From contig JAFAME010000430.1 in the NCBI GenBank assembly GCA_019233695.1, positions 1 to 32,787 of the forward strand: a DNA stretch of 32,787 nt. The letters run 5' to 3'. This DNA comes from Methylobacteriaceae bacterium (GTDB lineage Bacteria; Pseudomonadota; Alphaproteobacteria; Rhizobiales; Beijerinckiaceae). Position 1 is the first letter of the stretch; each line of letters starts with the position of its first letter. A program made the position numbers and the translations under genes. Shown in pieces: positions 15,629 through 24,813 of the stretch. The notes beneath the pieces were generated by a model. The model was not told the DNA's origin, did no database searches, and saw only the letters and a program-made list of their open reading frames with translations.

Positions 15629-16747
15629 ATGAAAGTCACGCTCGAACGGGCGACTCTGTTGAAGTCGCTGGGCCATGTGCATCGCGTTGTCGAACGGCGC
15701 AACACGATCCCCATCCTGTCGAACGTCCTTTTGCATGCGCAGGGACGATCCCTGATGCTGAAGGCGACCGATCTCGACCTCGAGGTTCTGGAAACCCTGC
15801 CGGCCGATGTCCAGCAGGGGGGCGGCACCACGCTGCCGGCGCATGTGCTCTACGACATCGTCCGCAAACTCCCGGATGGAGCCCAGGTGTCGCTCGACAG
15901 CGCCGGTGACACCGGCCAGTTGGTGCTGCGCTCGGGCCGCTCCCGCTTCGCGCTGCAGAGCCTGCCCGAGAGCGATTTTCCCGATCTCAATGTCGGCGAC
16001 CTGTCGCATCATTTCTCGCTGGCGGCGGGCGATCTCAAGAAGCTGATCGACAAGACCCAGTTCGCCATCTCGACGGAGGAGACACGTTATTACCTCAACG
16101 GCATCTACATCCACACGCTGGAGGTTGAGGGCCGCGCCATGCTGCGGGCCGTCGCAACCGACGGCCATCGCCTCGCCCGTGTGGAGATTGTGGCGCCCGC
16201 CGGCGCAGCCGACATGCCCGGGGTCATCCTGCCGCGCAAGGCGGTCGCGGAGGTGCAGAAGCTCATCGAAGGCCTCGACAAGGAGGTGGCCGTCGACATG
16301 TCGACAACCAAGGTGCGCTTCACCTTGGGCGACGTGACGCTCACCTCGAAGCTGATCGACGGCACGTTTCCCGACTACGCGCGCGTCATCCCGAACGGCA
16401 ACGACAAGCGCCTCGTGGTCGAGCGGGATTCGTTTGCCGCCGCGGTCGACCGGGTCTCGACCATCTCCTCCGAGCGTGGCCGGGCGGTGAAACTGTCGAT
16501 CGTCGATGGCAAGCTGACGCTCTCGGTCAACAATCCCGATTCGGGGTCTGCGACCGAGGAGCTCGAAGTCGACTACGATGCGCAACCGCTGGATATCGGC
16601 TTCAACGCCCGCTATCTCCTCGACATTACCGAGCAGCTCGATTCCGACACGGCCCTCTTGAAACTTGCCGATCCCGGCTCGCCGACGCTGCTGCAGGATC
16701 GCGACGGGTCGGCCGCGCTCTACGTGCTGATGCCGATGCGGGTGTGA
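15629..16747 (+). CDS. dnaN: DNA polymerase III beta subunit (sliding clamp)
   Basis: A 372-residue protein with the three-domain clamp architecture. It dimerises into a ring that tethers DNA polymerase III to the template. The N-terminus MKVTLERATLLKSLGHVHRV, the central EETRYYLNGIYIH and ATDGHRLA, the FPDYARVIP loop and the C-terminal YVLMPMRV are all diagnostic. Length equals the family norm. dnaA and gyrB are not in this window; the gene is followed directly by recF, whose GTG start overlaps the dnaN stop by 4 bases. Confidence 0.97.
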   Translation: MKVTLERATLLKSLGHVHRVVERRNTIPILSNVLLHAQGRSLMLKATDLDLEVLETLPADVQQGGGTTLPAHVLYDIVRKLPDGAQVSLDSAGDTGQLVLRSGRSRFALQSLPESDFPDLNVGDLSHHFSLAAGDLKKLIDKTQFAISTEETRYYLNGIYIHTLEVEGRAMLRAVATDGHRLARVEIVAPAGAADMPGVILPRKAVAEVQKLIEGLDKEVAVDMSTTKVRFTLGDVTLTSKLIDGTFPDYARVIPNGNDKRLVVERDSFAAAVDRVSTISSERGRAVKLSIVDGKLTLSVNNPDSGSATEELEVDYDAQPLDIGFNARYLLDITEQLDSDTALLKLADPGSPTLLQDRDGSAALYVLMPMRV

Positions 16748-17985
16748 GGGCGGATATTTCTACGATTGAGGCGTGTGCCTCTCTGATGGTCGACGAGCCC
16801 ACGGCTCAGTCCATTGCTCCGGCATCGGCTGTCCCCGGTTTGCGCCGGCCGGCGGTGCGCCGCCTCGTGCTCGGCGACTTTCGCTCCTACCCGGCACTCG
16901 ACCTTTCGATAGAAGGCGATCCCATCGTCCTCACCGGCGACAACGGCGCCGGCAAGACCAATCTCCTCGAGGCCATCTCGCTGCTGTCGCCCGGGCGCGG
17001 CCTGCGGCGCGCCGAGCTTGCGGCCTGCGCCCGCATCGGCGGATCCGGCGGTTGGGCGGCCTCGGTCGAGGTGGCACAGGATGACGGACGGGTCCAGCTC
17101 GGCACCGGGCTCGAAGCCCCCGACCATGCCGGTCTCCAGGCCCGCAAATACCGGATCGAGCGCGCCCCCGTCGCTTCGGCGACTGCCTTTGCCGAACATG
17201 TCAGGGTCGTCTGGCTGACCCCCGCGATGGACGGCCTCTTCGCCGGGCCGGCCGGCGAGCGCCGGCGGTTCCTCGACCGTTTCGTCCTTGCCGTCGATCC
17301 GGGCCACGGGACGCGCGTGAACGCCCTCGAACGCGCGCTGCGCAACCGCAATCGCCTCCTCGAAGGCAGCACCTACGATGCCGCCTGGCTCGATGCCGCC
17401 GAGCGCGAGGTGGCCGAGCTCGGCGTCGCGGTCGCCGCCGCCCGTTACGAGTGCGTCTCGCGCCTGTCGACGCTGATCGGCGCCGAACGCGACGATGCAT
17501 CGCCTTTCCCCTGGGCGGCGCTGTCGCTTCTGGGCGAAGTCGAGACACTCGTCGCCGAACTCCCGGCCCTGGAGGTCGAAGAACGCTATCGCGCCATGCT
17601 GCGCGCCGGTCGCGGCCGCGATGCCGCGGCGGGCCGCACGCTCACCGGCCCGCACGTCGGCGATCTTGTCGTGCGCCACGGCCCCAAGGATGCGGAGGCG
17701 GCGAAGGCCTCGACCGGCGAGCAGAAGGCGCTTCTCGTCGGCCTCGTACTCGCGCATGCGCGCCTCGTCGGGGCCATGAGCGGCATCGCACCCGTGGTTC
17801 TTCTCGATGAGATCGCGGCGCATTTCGATCCGACGCGCCGCGCCGCGCTCTTCGGCACTCTCCTCAAGCTCGGCGGCCAGGTCTGGATGACGGGCGCCGA
17901 TCCGGCGGTCTTTGCCGAGATCGCCGATCGCGCCCAGATGTTCGAGGTGCGGCCGGGAAAGGTCGTGTCGCGCGCCACGGCATGA
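16744..17985 (+). CDS. recF: DNA replication and repair protein RecF
   Basis: An SMC-like ATPase that helps load RecA at gaps during replication repair. Walker A is GDNGAGKT (residues 65-72 from the GTG start), the ABC signature is STGEQKALLVGL, and Walker B is VVLLDEIAAHFD. The annotated GTG start overlaps the dnaN stop (GTGA), suggesting translational coupling. An ATG at 16786 is an alternative giving 399 residues; about 35 residues before the conserved VRRLVLGDFRSY are unusual for RecF, so the true start may be this later one. Following the usual dnaN-recF order, the two are clearly an operon. Confidence 0.94.
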   Translation: MRADISTIEACASLMVDEPTAQSIAPASAVPGLRRPAVRRLVLGDFRSYPALDLSIEGDPIVLTGDNGAGKTNLLEAISLLSPGRGLRRAELAACARIGGSGGWAASVEVAQDDGRVQLGTGLEAPDHAGLQARKYRIERAPVASATAFAEHVRVVWLTPAMDGLFAGPAGERRRFLDRFVLAVDPGHGTRVNALERALRNRNRLLEGSTYDAAWLDAAEREVAELGVAVAAARYECVSRLSTLIGAERDDASPFPWAALSLLGEVETLVAELPALEVEERYRAMLRAGRGRDAAAGRTLTGPHVGDLVVRHGPKDAEAAKASTGEQKALLVGLVLAHARLVGAMSGIAPVVLLDEIAAHFDPTRRAALFGTLLKLGGQVWMTGADPAVFAEIADRAQMFEVRPGKVVSRATA

Positions 17986-18056
17986 TATTGGAGATGCTGC
18001 GGTTCGCGGCGCTGCCCGCGTCCGAAGGATCTTGCCGAGCCCGGAGTCTTCCCCCG

Positions 18057-18671
18057 ATGTTGCCTGCGTCGCTTCTAATCTACATGGGCTTTCTCGCCAT
18101 CGCGGCGGCAACGCCGGGGCCCGCGGTTGCCGCGATCCTCGCCCGCGTGCTCGGCCGCGGCCATGTCGGCGCCGTCGCCTTCACCACGGGCATCGCCTGC
18201 GGCGATCTCGTCTGGCTCACGTTCAGCATCCTCGGACTGACCGTCATCGCGCACGCCTTTCAGAGCGTCTTTCTCGTCATCCGCTACGCCGGCGCCTCCT
18301 ATCTTCTCTATCTTGCCTGGCGGTTGTGGTCAGCTCCGGTCCGGGCCACCGAGATCGCCGCCGACCGAACTGCGGAAAGCCGGCTCAGGTTGTTTCTGAC
18401 CGGCCTGTCGATCAATCTCGGCAACCCGAAGGTCATGGTCTTTTATCTCGCGCTTCTGCCGGCGTTCGTCGATCTCGCCCGCATCGACGTCCTCAGCTAT
18501 GCCGAGCTCATCCTGGCAACCTCGCTGACACTGACCTTCGTGTTCGGCACCTACATTGCGGCGGCGAGCCGGGCCCGCGGGCTGTTTGCCCGGCCGAAGG
18601 CGCGCTGCGTGCTGAACCGAGCGACCGGCGGCGTGATGGCGGGTGCCGCCGCGGCAATCGTCGCGGGCTGA
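18057..18671 (+). CDS. LysE/RhtB family amino-acid exporter
   Basis: A 204-residue inner-membrane protein with about six hydrophobic segments. The LysE/RhtB signature ATPGPAVAAILARVLGRG sits in the first helix, followed by GIACGDLVWL, YAGASYLLYLAWRLW, and GLSINLGNPKVMVFYLALLPAFVD, all diagnostic. These proteins export amino acids or related compounds by proton exchange; the substrate cannot be read here. The ATG at 18057 gives the usual length and begins with the first helix. An ATG at 17982 overlapping the recF stop would add 25 polar residues and is less likely. Confidence 0.9.
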   Translation: MLPASLLIYMGFLAIAAATPGPAVAAILARVLGRGHVGAVAFTTGIACGDLVWLTFSILGLTVIAHAFQSVFLVIRYAGASYLLYLAWRLWSAPVRATEIAADRTAESRLRLFLTGLSINLGNPKVMVFYLALLPAFVDLARIDVLSYAELILATSLTLTFVFGTYIAAASRARGLFARPKARCVLNRATGGVMAGAAAAIVAG

Positions 18672-18684
18672 GCGCCCGGCCATC

Positions 18685-20514
18685 ATGGAGCCGCGCGTCC
18701 CACCGCAGGCGCGCTCGACCCTGAAATCGGTGTTCGGCTACGACGACTTCCGTCCCGGCCAGGAGGAAGTGATTGCCGCTGTTCTCGCCGGCGAAAACGT
18801 GCTTGCCGTCATGCCGACCGGCAGCGGCAAATCGATGTGCTATCAGCTGCCCGCAGCGACTGACGGCGGCCTCACCGTGATCGTCTCTCCGCTGATCGCG
18901 CTGATGCGCGACCAGGTGCGCCAGATGACGACCTTGGGCGTCGCGGCGGCCACCCTGAACTCGCTCAACAGCGAAGCCGAGAACCGCGCCGCATGGATGC
19001 AGCTTGCGACGGGCGAGCTCAGACTTCTGTTCATTTCTCCCGAGCGGCTCTTGGCCGAGGGGCTCGCTGAACGCCTCGGCCGGGCGAACCTGAAGCGCTT
19101 CGCCATCGACGAGGCCCATTGCGTCTCGCAATGGGGTCACGATTTCCGGCCGGAATATCGCGAGCTGCGACGCGCCGCCGAGATGATGGGCGTGTCGCAG
19201 ACGATCGCGCTTACCGCCACGGCCGACCGGGTGACGCGGGGCGACATCGCCGAGCGATTGTTCACAACTTCCCCGCGCGTTTTCGTGCACAGCTTCGATC
19301 GGCCCAATCTCTTCCTGAACTTCGACGTGAAGCACCGTCCGCGACGGCAGCTCCAGGAGTTCCTGGATCGGCACCGTGACGAAAGCGGCATCGTCTATTG
19401 CGGAACGCGGGACAAGACCGAGGCGCTGGCCGATTATTTTTCCGGGCAGGACCATGTCGCGCTGCCCTATCATGCCGGGCTCGACCAGGAGGTGCGCCAT
19501 CGCAACGCCGATCGGTTCCTGCAGGAGGACGGCATTATCGTCGTGGCGACCATCGCCTTCGGCATGGGCATCAACAAGCCTGACATCCGCTTCGTCGCGC
19601 ACGCCGACATGCCCGACAGCGTCGAGGCCTACTACCAGGAGATCGGCCGGGCCGGTCGCGACGGCCTTCCCGCCGATACCCTGACGCTCTACGGTCTCGA
19701 CGACATGGCGTTCCGTCGCCGCCAGATCGATGCCAAGGACATCGGCGACGCCCGCCGGCGCCTGGAACACCGCCGGCTCGACGCCATGATCTCGCTGTGC
19801 GAGGCCCCGGCATGCCGCCGCCAGACGCTGCTTGCCCATTTCGACGAGGCGAGCGACCCATGCGGGCACTGTGACCTCTGCACGGGCGGCGTCTCGCTCT
19901 ACGACGCCACGATCGACGCCCAGAAGGTGCTTTCGGCCGTCGCGAGAACGGGCCAGCGCTTCGGAGCGGGCTACCTCATCAACGTGCTGTGCGGCGAGGC
20001 GACGGACGCCGTGCGCCGCCACCAGCATGACGCCATCAAGACGTTTGGGGTAGGACGCGACCGCAACAGGCGCGCCTGGGGCGCGATCATCCGTCAGCTC
20101 TTCGCCGCGCAGGTCCTGGCGATTGCGAGCGACGAACATGGCGGGTTCCGCCTGACCGAGAAGGGCGACGCGATCATGCGCGGGCGCGAACCGATCCGCC
20201 TGCGCGCCGACGTGCTCGCTGTCGCCGATCCGAGTTTTCGCCGCCTGGTGCCGGTGCGATCTGTTGCACCGGCCGATGCCGGCGCGGCCACCGTGCTGGC
20301 GAAGCTCAAGCGCACCCGCCTCGAGCTGGCGCGCGCCGAGAGCGTGCCGGCCTTCGTGATCTTCGCCGACCGCACGCTGATCGAGATGGCCGAGAAGCTG
20401 CCGGCCAACGCCGAGGAGATGCGGCGGATCTCCGGCGTCGGTGAAGTGAAGCTCCGGCGCTACGGCAAGGCATTTCTCGCCGCGATCCAGGCAGCACGAC
20501 CGAAGCCGGCCTGA
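18685..20514 (+). CDS. recQ: ATP-dependent DNA helicase RecQ
   Basis: A 609-residue superfamily 2 3'-to-5' helicase used in recombination and stalled-fork repair. Walker A is MPTGSGKSMCYQLPA (around residues 43-57), motif II is DEAH (142-145), and the aromatic-rich loop is CVSQWGHDFRPEY. Motif VI is QEIGRAGRDGLPA. A zinc site follows (CEAPACRR, then CGHCDLC), then the RQC winged helix and a C-terminal HRDC domain (AESVPAFVIFADRTL, then GVGEVKLRRYG). The ATG at 18685, 13 bp after the exporter stop, gives the standard N-terminus; an in-frame GTG at 18643 would overlap the exporter. All domains are intact. Confidence 0.95.
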   Translation: MEPRVPPQARSTLKSVFGYDDFRPGQEEVIAAVLAGENVLAVMPTGSGKSMCYQLPAATDGGLTVIVSPLIALMRDQVRQMTTLGVAAATLNSLNSEAENRAAWMQLATGELRLLFISPERLLAEGLAERLGRANLKRFAIDEAHCVSQWGHDFRPEYRELRRAAEMMGVSQTIALTATADRVTRGDIAERLFTTSPRVFVHSFDRPNLFLNFDVKHRPRRQLQEFLDRHRDESGIVYCGTRDKTEALADYFSGQDHVALPYHAGLDQEVRHRNADRFLQEDGIIVVATIAFGMGINKPDIRFVAHADMPDSVEAYYQEIGRAGRDGLPADTLTLYGLDDMAFRRRQIDAKDIGDARRRLEHRRLDAMISLCEAPACRRQTLLAHFDEASDPCGHCDLCTGGVSLYDATIDAQKVLSAVARTGQRFGAGYLINVLCGEATDAVRRHQHDAIKTFGVGRDRNRRAWGAIIRQLFAAQVLAIASDEHGGFRLTEKGDAIMRGREPIRLRADVLAVADPSFRRLVPVRSVAPADAGAATVLAKLKRTRLELARAESVPAFVIFADRTLIEMAEKLPANAEEMRRISGVGEVKLRRYGKAFLAAIQAARPKPA

Positions 20515-20535
20515 ACGGTCGCCAGCCCGAGACGT

Positions 20536-21552
20536 CTACTTCGGCGCGATCACCGAGGTCGGACTGCCGTCGACCGAGTTCAGACTGACATTGTTGTTCT
20601 GATAGGACACGAGCCTGCCGCCGTGGCTGGCGCCGATGCCGTTGATGTTGCCCATCATGGTCGATCCGGTCAGCTCGATCGTTGTCGCCGGGCCATCCGC
20701 GATCACGCCGAGGCCGGCGGTCGCATTCTGCGAGGAGGTCGTGCGCTCGACCAGCATGATGATGGCGGGGCCATTGGCATTGCCTGTCCCGACGATGCCA
20801 TTGGAGCGATTGCCCGAGGCGAGGCTGTCGCGTACCGTCATGTTGATGACGCCCCCCGATATGTCTGTCCCATCGGCCTTGATGCCGAAGTAATTGTTGC
20901 GCGCCTCGACGTGGTTCAGGGTGACTTTCGTGAAGGCAATGACGACCGGAATGACGAGAATCCCGCCGCCGTCGGATGCAGTCCCGTTGTTCTCCAAGAC
21001 CGTGTCGGAGACGAAGAGCTCGGCTGCCGTCTCGTTGAATTGGCCGTTATTGTTTCCGGTGCTTGCAACGATCCCCCAGCCCTGACCGGAGCTGGTGATG
21101 TCGTGAATGACGCATTTCTCGATATGCAGGGCGGCGCCGCCGCCGAAGAAAATGCCATATGCCGGGAACCCGGAACCGGTGCCGCCGATGTCAAGGCCGC
21201 GCAGTGTGACGACATCGGTCGGCGATGCGACAACGTCAATGACCGCGCCGCCGCTGCCCGCCAAGTTCAGGCGTCCCTGCACGCCTTCGCAGTCGATGGT
21301 GATCGATTTTTCGATCAGCAGCTGCGAGGTCGGGTTGGAGAAATCGCCCTGATCGACGCAATTGATCTCCCCGCCCGGAGCGGTTGCCGCCAGCGCCGTC
21401 ACGAAATCGGCGCATGGTGCAGCCCGCGTGCATGCAGTGCCGCTGCCGTAGCTTGCGACCCAGGAGCGCAGGTTCTCAGCGTGCGCCGACGGAAGGCGCG
21501 GTACCACGAGCATCATCAAAGCAACGGCCAAGGATAGGGCAAGCTTTTGCAT
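20536..21552 (-). CDS. Secreted right-handed parallel beta-helix protein
   Basis: A 338-residue exported protein. The signal peptide is MQKLALSLAVALMMLVVPRL with cleavage after SAHA (residue 25). The mature part begins with a cysteine-bearing cap (GTACTRAAPCADF, then GEINCVDQGDF, then ITIDCEG). Repeating coils rich in Gly, Asn, Val and Ile follow (for example GILVIPVVIAFTKVTL, NHVEARNNYFGIKAD), the pattern of parallel beta-helix folds such as pectate lyases and adhesins. No catalytic residues can be assigned. The start is set by GGAGG 7 nt upstream of ATG 21552. It is divergent from the LacI-family regulator, with a palindromic operator candidate between them, so regulation by that protein is possible. 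Confidence 0.85.
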   Translation of the reverse strand: MQKLALSLAVALMMLVVPRLPSAHAENLRSWVASYGSGTACTRAAPCADFVTALAATAPGGEINCVDQGDFSNPTSQLLIEKSITIDCEGVQGRLNLAGSGGAVIDVVASPTDVVTLRGLDIGGTGSGFPAYGIFFGGGAALHIEKCVIHDITSSGQGWGIVASTGNNNGQFNETAAELFVSDTVLENNGTASDGGGILVIPVVIAFTKVTLNHVEARNNYFGIKADGTDISGGVINMTVRDSLASGNRSNGIVGTGNANGPAIIMLVERTTSSQNATAGLGVIADGPATTIELTGSTMMGNINGIGASHGGRLVSYQNNNVSLNSVDGSPTSVIAPK

Positions 21553-21756
21553 GAGGTTTCCTCCAACAGGGATCGAGCCGGGCGGCACGGGCAGGCCAGA
21601 CGCACAATTTTTTCGGGAGTCCTCCGCCGGCCGTAAAGCCATATCAGGCGAGGCAACGGGCTGAAATCTCGAACCGCGTGCTCTTGAGAGGCTCAGGCGC
21701 AGGCAGTCCAGGAACGCGCGCATTCCTGAGGTCGGCGCACCTGCAACCGCTTTACT

Positions 21757-21766
21757 AAACCGGTTT
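21757..21766. promoter_or_regulatory. LacI-family operator candidate
   Basis: AAACCGGTTT is a perfect 10-bp palindrome with the central CpG typical of LacI/PurR-family operators. It lies 18 bp before the ATG of the lacI-family gene, overlapping where its promoter or leader must be, so autorepression is likely. It is also upstream of the divergent beta-helix gene, though 204 bp away. Confidence 0.6.
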
Positions 21767-21784
21767 TTCAGCTAGCTTCCGGGG

Positions 21785-22843
21785 ATGAAGGCCCCGACCA
21801 TCCGCGAGGTTGCGAGGGAAGCCGGCGTATCGCCAGCGACCGTTTCGCGTTACCTGAACAAGAGCATCGAATTGCCGCAAGGCACTTCGGCGCGCATCGA
21901 CCTTGCTGTCGAGCAGCTCAAGTACCGGCCTAATCTGCTCGCCAAGCGCCTCAGCCGCGGCACTTCCGAAACCATCGGCCTCGTCACGCCCGATATTGCC
22001 AATCCGTTCTTTGCCGTGCTTGCCGCGGCAATCGAGGACGAGGCGCGCAAGTTCGACTATTCGGTGCTGTTCAGCAGCACCTCCGGCGACCCGCGGCGCG
22101 AAATCGCCAATCTGGAGAGACTCGACAATCGGCATGTCGACGGCTTGATCATTCTCACCAACCGAGCCGACGACGGCACGCTCAAGACCTATCTCGACGG
22201 GCGCACGGACGTGATCCTCCTCGATGAGGACGTGCCCGGCGCGCGGGTGCCCAAGATCTTCGTCGAGAACGAGCCCGGCGCCTATCTCGCCACGCGGCGG
22301 CTTATCGAGGCTGGCCACGAGCGCATCGCCCATATCGGCGGCCCGCCGGGCTTGTTCAGTGCGTGCGAGCGCTTTGCCGGCTACCGGCGGGCCATGCGCG
22401 AGGCAAAGCTCCGGATCGATAGATCACTTGTGCGCTTCGGCGCGTATGAGCGCAGTGCCGGACTTGCCGCGATCGGCCCCATCATGGGTTCGGCGCCGCC
22501 GCCGACCGCGATCTTTACCGGCAGCGATTATGTCGCCGCCGGCGTGCTCCAGGGCCTGCGCGAGCTCGCCCTGCGCGTGCCGGCCGATGTGTCGCTGACG
22601 AGCTTCGACGACATGCCGTTCTCCGACCTGCTCGACCCGCCGATCACGACCGTGCGCCAGCCGATCGAAGCGCTTGGCCGGCTTGGCGTGCGCACCCTGC
22701 TCGCTCAGCTCAAGGGCGAGCGGACGAGCGACGTACAGCGGCTGCCGACACAGCTCGTCGAGCGCCGGTCCGTCGCCGCCCAGCCGGAAGCCTTGAGGCG
22801 ACACAGGCCCGACACCCGGCCGGGCTCCAGACGGTCTCGATGA
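21785..22843 (+). CDS. LacI family transcriptional regulator
   Basis: A 352-residue repressor-type protein. The N-terminal helix-turn-helix (TIREVAREAGVSPATVSRYLN) and the hinge YRPNLLAKRLSRGTS are followed by a periplasmic-binding-protein-like effector domain (IGLVTPDIANPFFAVL, AHIGGP, FTGSDYVAAGVLQGL, LTSFDDMPFSDLLDPPITTV). The effector is probably a sugar or sugar acid, but no transporter or catabolic gene adjoins it. The nearest divergent gene encodes a secreted beta-helix protein. A perfect operator-like palindrome lies 18 bp upstream of the start. The last 25 residues are basic and not part of the conserved domain. Confidence 0.92.
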   Translation: MKAPTIREVAREAGVSPATVSRYLNKSIELPQGTSARIDLAVEQLKYRPNLLAKRLSRGTSETIGLVTPDIANPFFAVLAAAIEDEARKFDYSVLFSSTSGDPRREIANLERLDNRHVDGLIILTNRADDGTLKTYLDGRTDVILLDEDVPGARVPKIFVENEPGAYLATRRLIEAGHERIAHIGGPPGLFSACERFAGYRRAMREAKLRIDRSLVRFGAYERSAGLAAIGPIMGSAPPPTAIFTGSDYVAAGVLQGLRELALRVPADVSLTSFDDMPFSDLLDPPITTVRQPIEALGRLGVRTLLAQLKGERTSDVQRLPTQLVERRSVAAQPEALRRHRPDTRPGSRRSR

Positions 22844-22905
22844 TACGTTGCACGCCGACAGTGCGCGTGGCGCAGCGTTTACCAGCGCTCTGTGCAATGC
22901 GGCGG

Positions 22906-22925
22906 GCTCAGTTGAACAGCTGAGC
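22906..22925 (+). terminator. Hairpin downstream of lacI-family gene
   Basis: GCTCAGTT (22906-22913) pairs with AGCTGAGC (22918-22925) around a GAAC loop, an 8-bp stem with one wobble. It is 62 bp past the regulator's stop and 120 bp before the next gene, so it may end the lacI transcript. No T-run follows. The remaining intergenic sequence (22844-23044) shows no gene. Confidence 0.35.
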
Positions 22926-23044
22926 GCGGGCGACGAACTGATGTTAGGTCTTGACGCCATCGTGAGCTTTGCCGAGAGAACAGGGCGCGGTTGTCCGTCG
23001 TCGGGCTTGCGGCACGCATACCTGTTTCAACCAAGGAGAAAACG

Positions 23045-23536
23045 ATGAACATGCGAGGTTTGTTTTGCGGCGCGGCCCTGGCGGCCTCGATAGTTGGCGC
23101 GCACACCGCGCTCGGCCAGGCAAACGTCAAAGTCGGCCATTTGCAATGCAATGTGGCCGGCGGCCTCGGTCTCATCATCGCCTCGAGCAAGGAAATGCGG
23201 TGCCGTTTCACGACCTATAACGGGGCTGTGCAGGAATGGTATTCGGGAACCATCCGCAAATTCGGCCTCGACATCGGCGGCACCAATCAGGGCGTCCTGA
23301 TCTGGGACGTCTTTGCTCCGACGGGCGGGCCGCTGCGCGGCGCCCTGGCAGGCGAATATATCGGCGGAGCCGCCTCCGCCACTGTCGGCGTCGGGGTCGG
23401 CGCCAATGCCCTCGTCGCCGTCACCGCCGCAAGCCCGGGACGCTCGATCACCCTGCAACCGCTGTCGACGCAGGCCCAGACCGGATTGAACCTTGCAGGC
23501 GGCGTTGCCAGCATGTCCCTGCAGCTCGCCCGCTGA
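23045..23536 (+). CDS. DUF992 family exported protein
   Basis: A 163-residue exported protein of the DUF992 family, found mainly in Rhizobiales. The signal peptide runs to about residue 24 (LAASIVGAHTALGQA). The mature part shows the family pattern: VGHLQCNVAGGLGLIIASSK, MRCRF, WYSGTIRKFGLDIGGTNQG, LAGEYIGGAASATVGVGVGA, and LQPLSTQAQTGLNLAGGVAS. Two Cys residues may form a periplasmic disulfide. The ATG at 23045 has AAGGAG 7 nt upstream and is preferred over an upstream in-frame start at 22991. Function unknown. Confidence 0.9.
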   Translation: MNMRGLFCGAALAASIVGAHTALGQANVKVGHLQCNVAGGLGLIIASSKEMRCRFTTYNGAVQEWYSGTIRKFGLDIGGTNQGVLIWDVFAPTGGPLRGALAGEYIGGAASATVGVGVGANALVAVTAASPGRSITLQPLSTQAQTGLNLAGGVASMSLQLAR

Positions 23537-23577
23537 GACGCTCGCCTCGCGGACGCGCGCTGACCTGACAGGCAAGG

Positions 23578-23598
23578 TGCCCGCCCTGAGGGCGGGCA
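23578..23598. terminator. Strong bidirectional hairpin between DUF992 and aldolase genes
   Basis: TGCCCGCCC-TGA-GGGCGGGCA is a perfect 9-bp GC-rich stem with a 3-nt loop. It sits between the convergent stops at 23536 and 23654, so it can serve both transcripts. There is no long T-run. Confidence 0.65.
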
Positions 23599-23653
23599 TT
23601 GGCGCACGAGGCTTCGCCAACGCTGGAATGTGTCGTCGGCTCGCTTCCTGATG

Positions 23654-24673
23654 TCACGCGGTCTCCAGTTCCTTCTTCCATTCCCCGAGCGTAGCAAGGC
23701 CGTTCATGCGGGCGCGATGCGAGAAGGCGCGCTGTGCGGCCGGTACATTTGTGTTCTCGCCCTTCCACGCGGTCAGAGGAGCCGCCTGGAGCGCCCGGCC
23801 ATAGGAAAAGGTGACTTTCCAGGGCAGGCCGCCGATCTTGTTGATGGCATCGAGATGCGCGGTCGCCTCGACGTCGGACTGACCCCCGGAAAGGAAGGCG
23901 ATCCCGGGTACTGCGCCAGGCACGCAACTCTTGAGCACGCGCACGGTTTTTTCGGCGACCTCCTCGACCGAAGCGCGCTTCGGGCTTTGCTGGCCAGGCA
24001 CGACCATGTTGGGTTTCAGCACCATCCCTTCGAGCGTGACGCGCTGGCGATAGAGCTCATCAAAGACGGTCTTCAGCACCCACTCGGTGACCTCGTAGCA
24101 GAGCTCGATGTCGTGCCCGCCGTCCATCAGAACCTCCGGCTCGACGATCGGGACGATCCCCTCCTCCTGGCTGAGCGCCGCATAGCGTGCCAGCGCGTGG
24201 GCGTTGCAGGCAATGCAGGTCTCAGTCGGAATGCCGGGCCCGATGTCGATGACCGCCCGCCATTTGGCGAATTTGGCGCCAAGACCGCGATATTCGACGA
24301 ACCGCTCGCGCAGTCCGTCGAGGCCTTCGGTGACGACCTCGCCCGGGCAAAACGGCAGCGGTTTGGTGCCCTTGTCGACCTTGATGCCCGGGATCGAGCC
24401 CGTCTGCTCGATCAGCCTGACGAGAGGTGTGCTGTCGCGCGCCGTCTGACGGATCGTCTCGTCATAGAGGATCACCCCCGATATCCGGCCACTCATTGCG
24501 TCGAGCGAGCGGAACAGCAGCTCGCGGTAGTCGCGGCGGCTGTCCGCGGTCGAAGCAGCGCCGATCGCGTCGAAGCGCTTCTTGATCGTGCCTGATGATT
24601 CATCGGCGGCGAGAATGCCCTTGCCGGGTGTGACCATCGCCTGCGCGATCGTGTTGAGCTCAGCGAGATTCAT
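23654..24673 (-). CDS. Fructose-bisphosphate aldolase, class I
   Basis: A 339-residue Schiff-base aldolase that cleaves fructose 1,6-bisphosphate to dihydroxyacetone phosphate and glyceraldehyde 3-phosphate in glycolysis, and runs in reverse in gluconeogenesis. It is of the eukaryote-like class I type: GKGILAADESSGTIKKRF at residues 18-35, Lys137 (KFAKWR), Glu178 (IVEPEVL) and Schiff-base Lys220 (LKPNMV). FLSGGQSD and the phosphate-binding SYGRALQ are present. The ATG at 24673 has AAGGAGG 6 nt upstream; upstream in-frame codons to 24778 are not conserved. It follows the RutE-like gene on the same strand after 140 bp. Confidence 0.95.
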   Translation of the reverse strand: MNLAELNTIAQAMVTPGKGILAADESSGTIKKRFDAIGAASTADSRRDYRELLFRSLDAMSGRISGVILYDETIRQTARDSTPLVRLIEQTGSIPGIKVDKGTKPLPFCPGEVVTEGLDGLRERFVEYRGLGAKFAKWRAVIDIGPGIPTETCIACNAHALARYAALSQEEGIVPIVEPEVLMDGGHDIELCYEVTEWVLKTVFDELYRQRVTLEGMVLKPNMVVPGQQSPKRASVEEVAEKTVRVLKSCVPGAVPGIAFLSGGQSDVEATAHLDAINKIGGLPWKVTFSYGRALQAAPLTAWKGENTNVPAAQRAFSHRARMNGLATLGEWKKELETA

Positions 24674-24813
24674 CGAAGCCTCCTTGAGCGGCAAGATGGA
24701 AGTAGCATAGCGGCCGCCATGCGCGGCAACGGTTCCGTCAGCTGCCTGATTACCAGTGATCGGCGCTCGCCGGAACACTCGCCCGATCGGCGCAGGACCC
24801 GCAAGCGAGCCGG

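Noticed and set aside
14506-15909. 467-codon plus-strand frame opposite the PBP gene and into dnaN
   Set aside because: It overlaps the 5' part of the PBP gene antisense and the dnaN start in the wrong frame, and has no conserved motif.
18508-20139. 543-codon minus-strand frame opposite recQ
   Set aside because: It lies antisense to an intact recQ with all helicase motifs; the frame has no recognisable domain.
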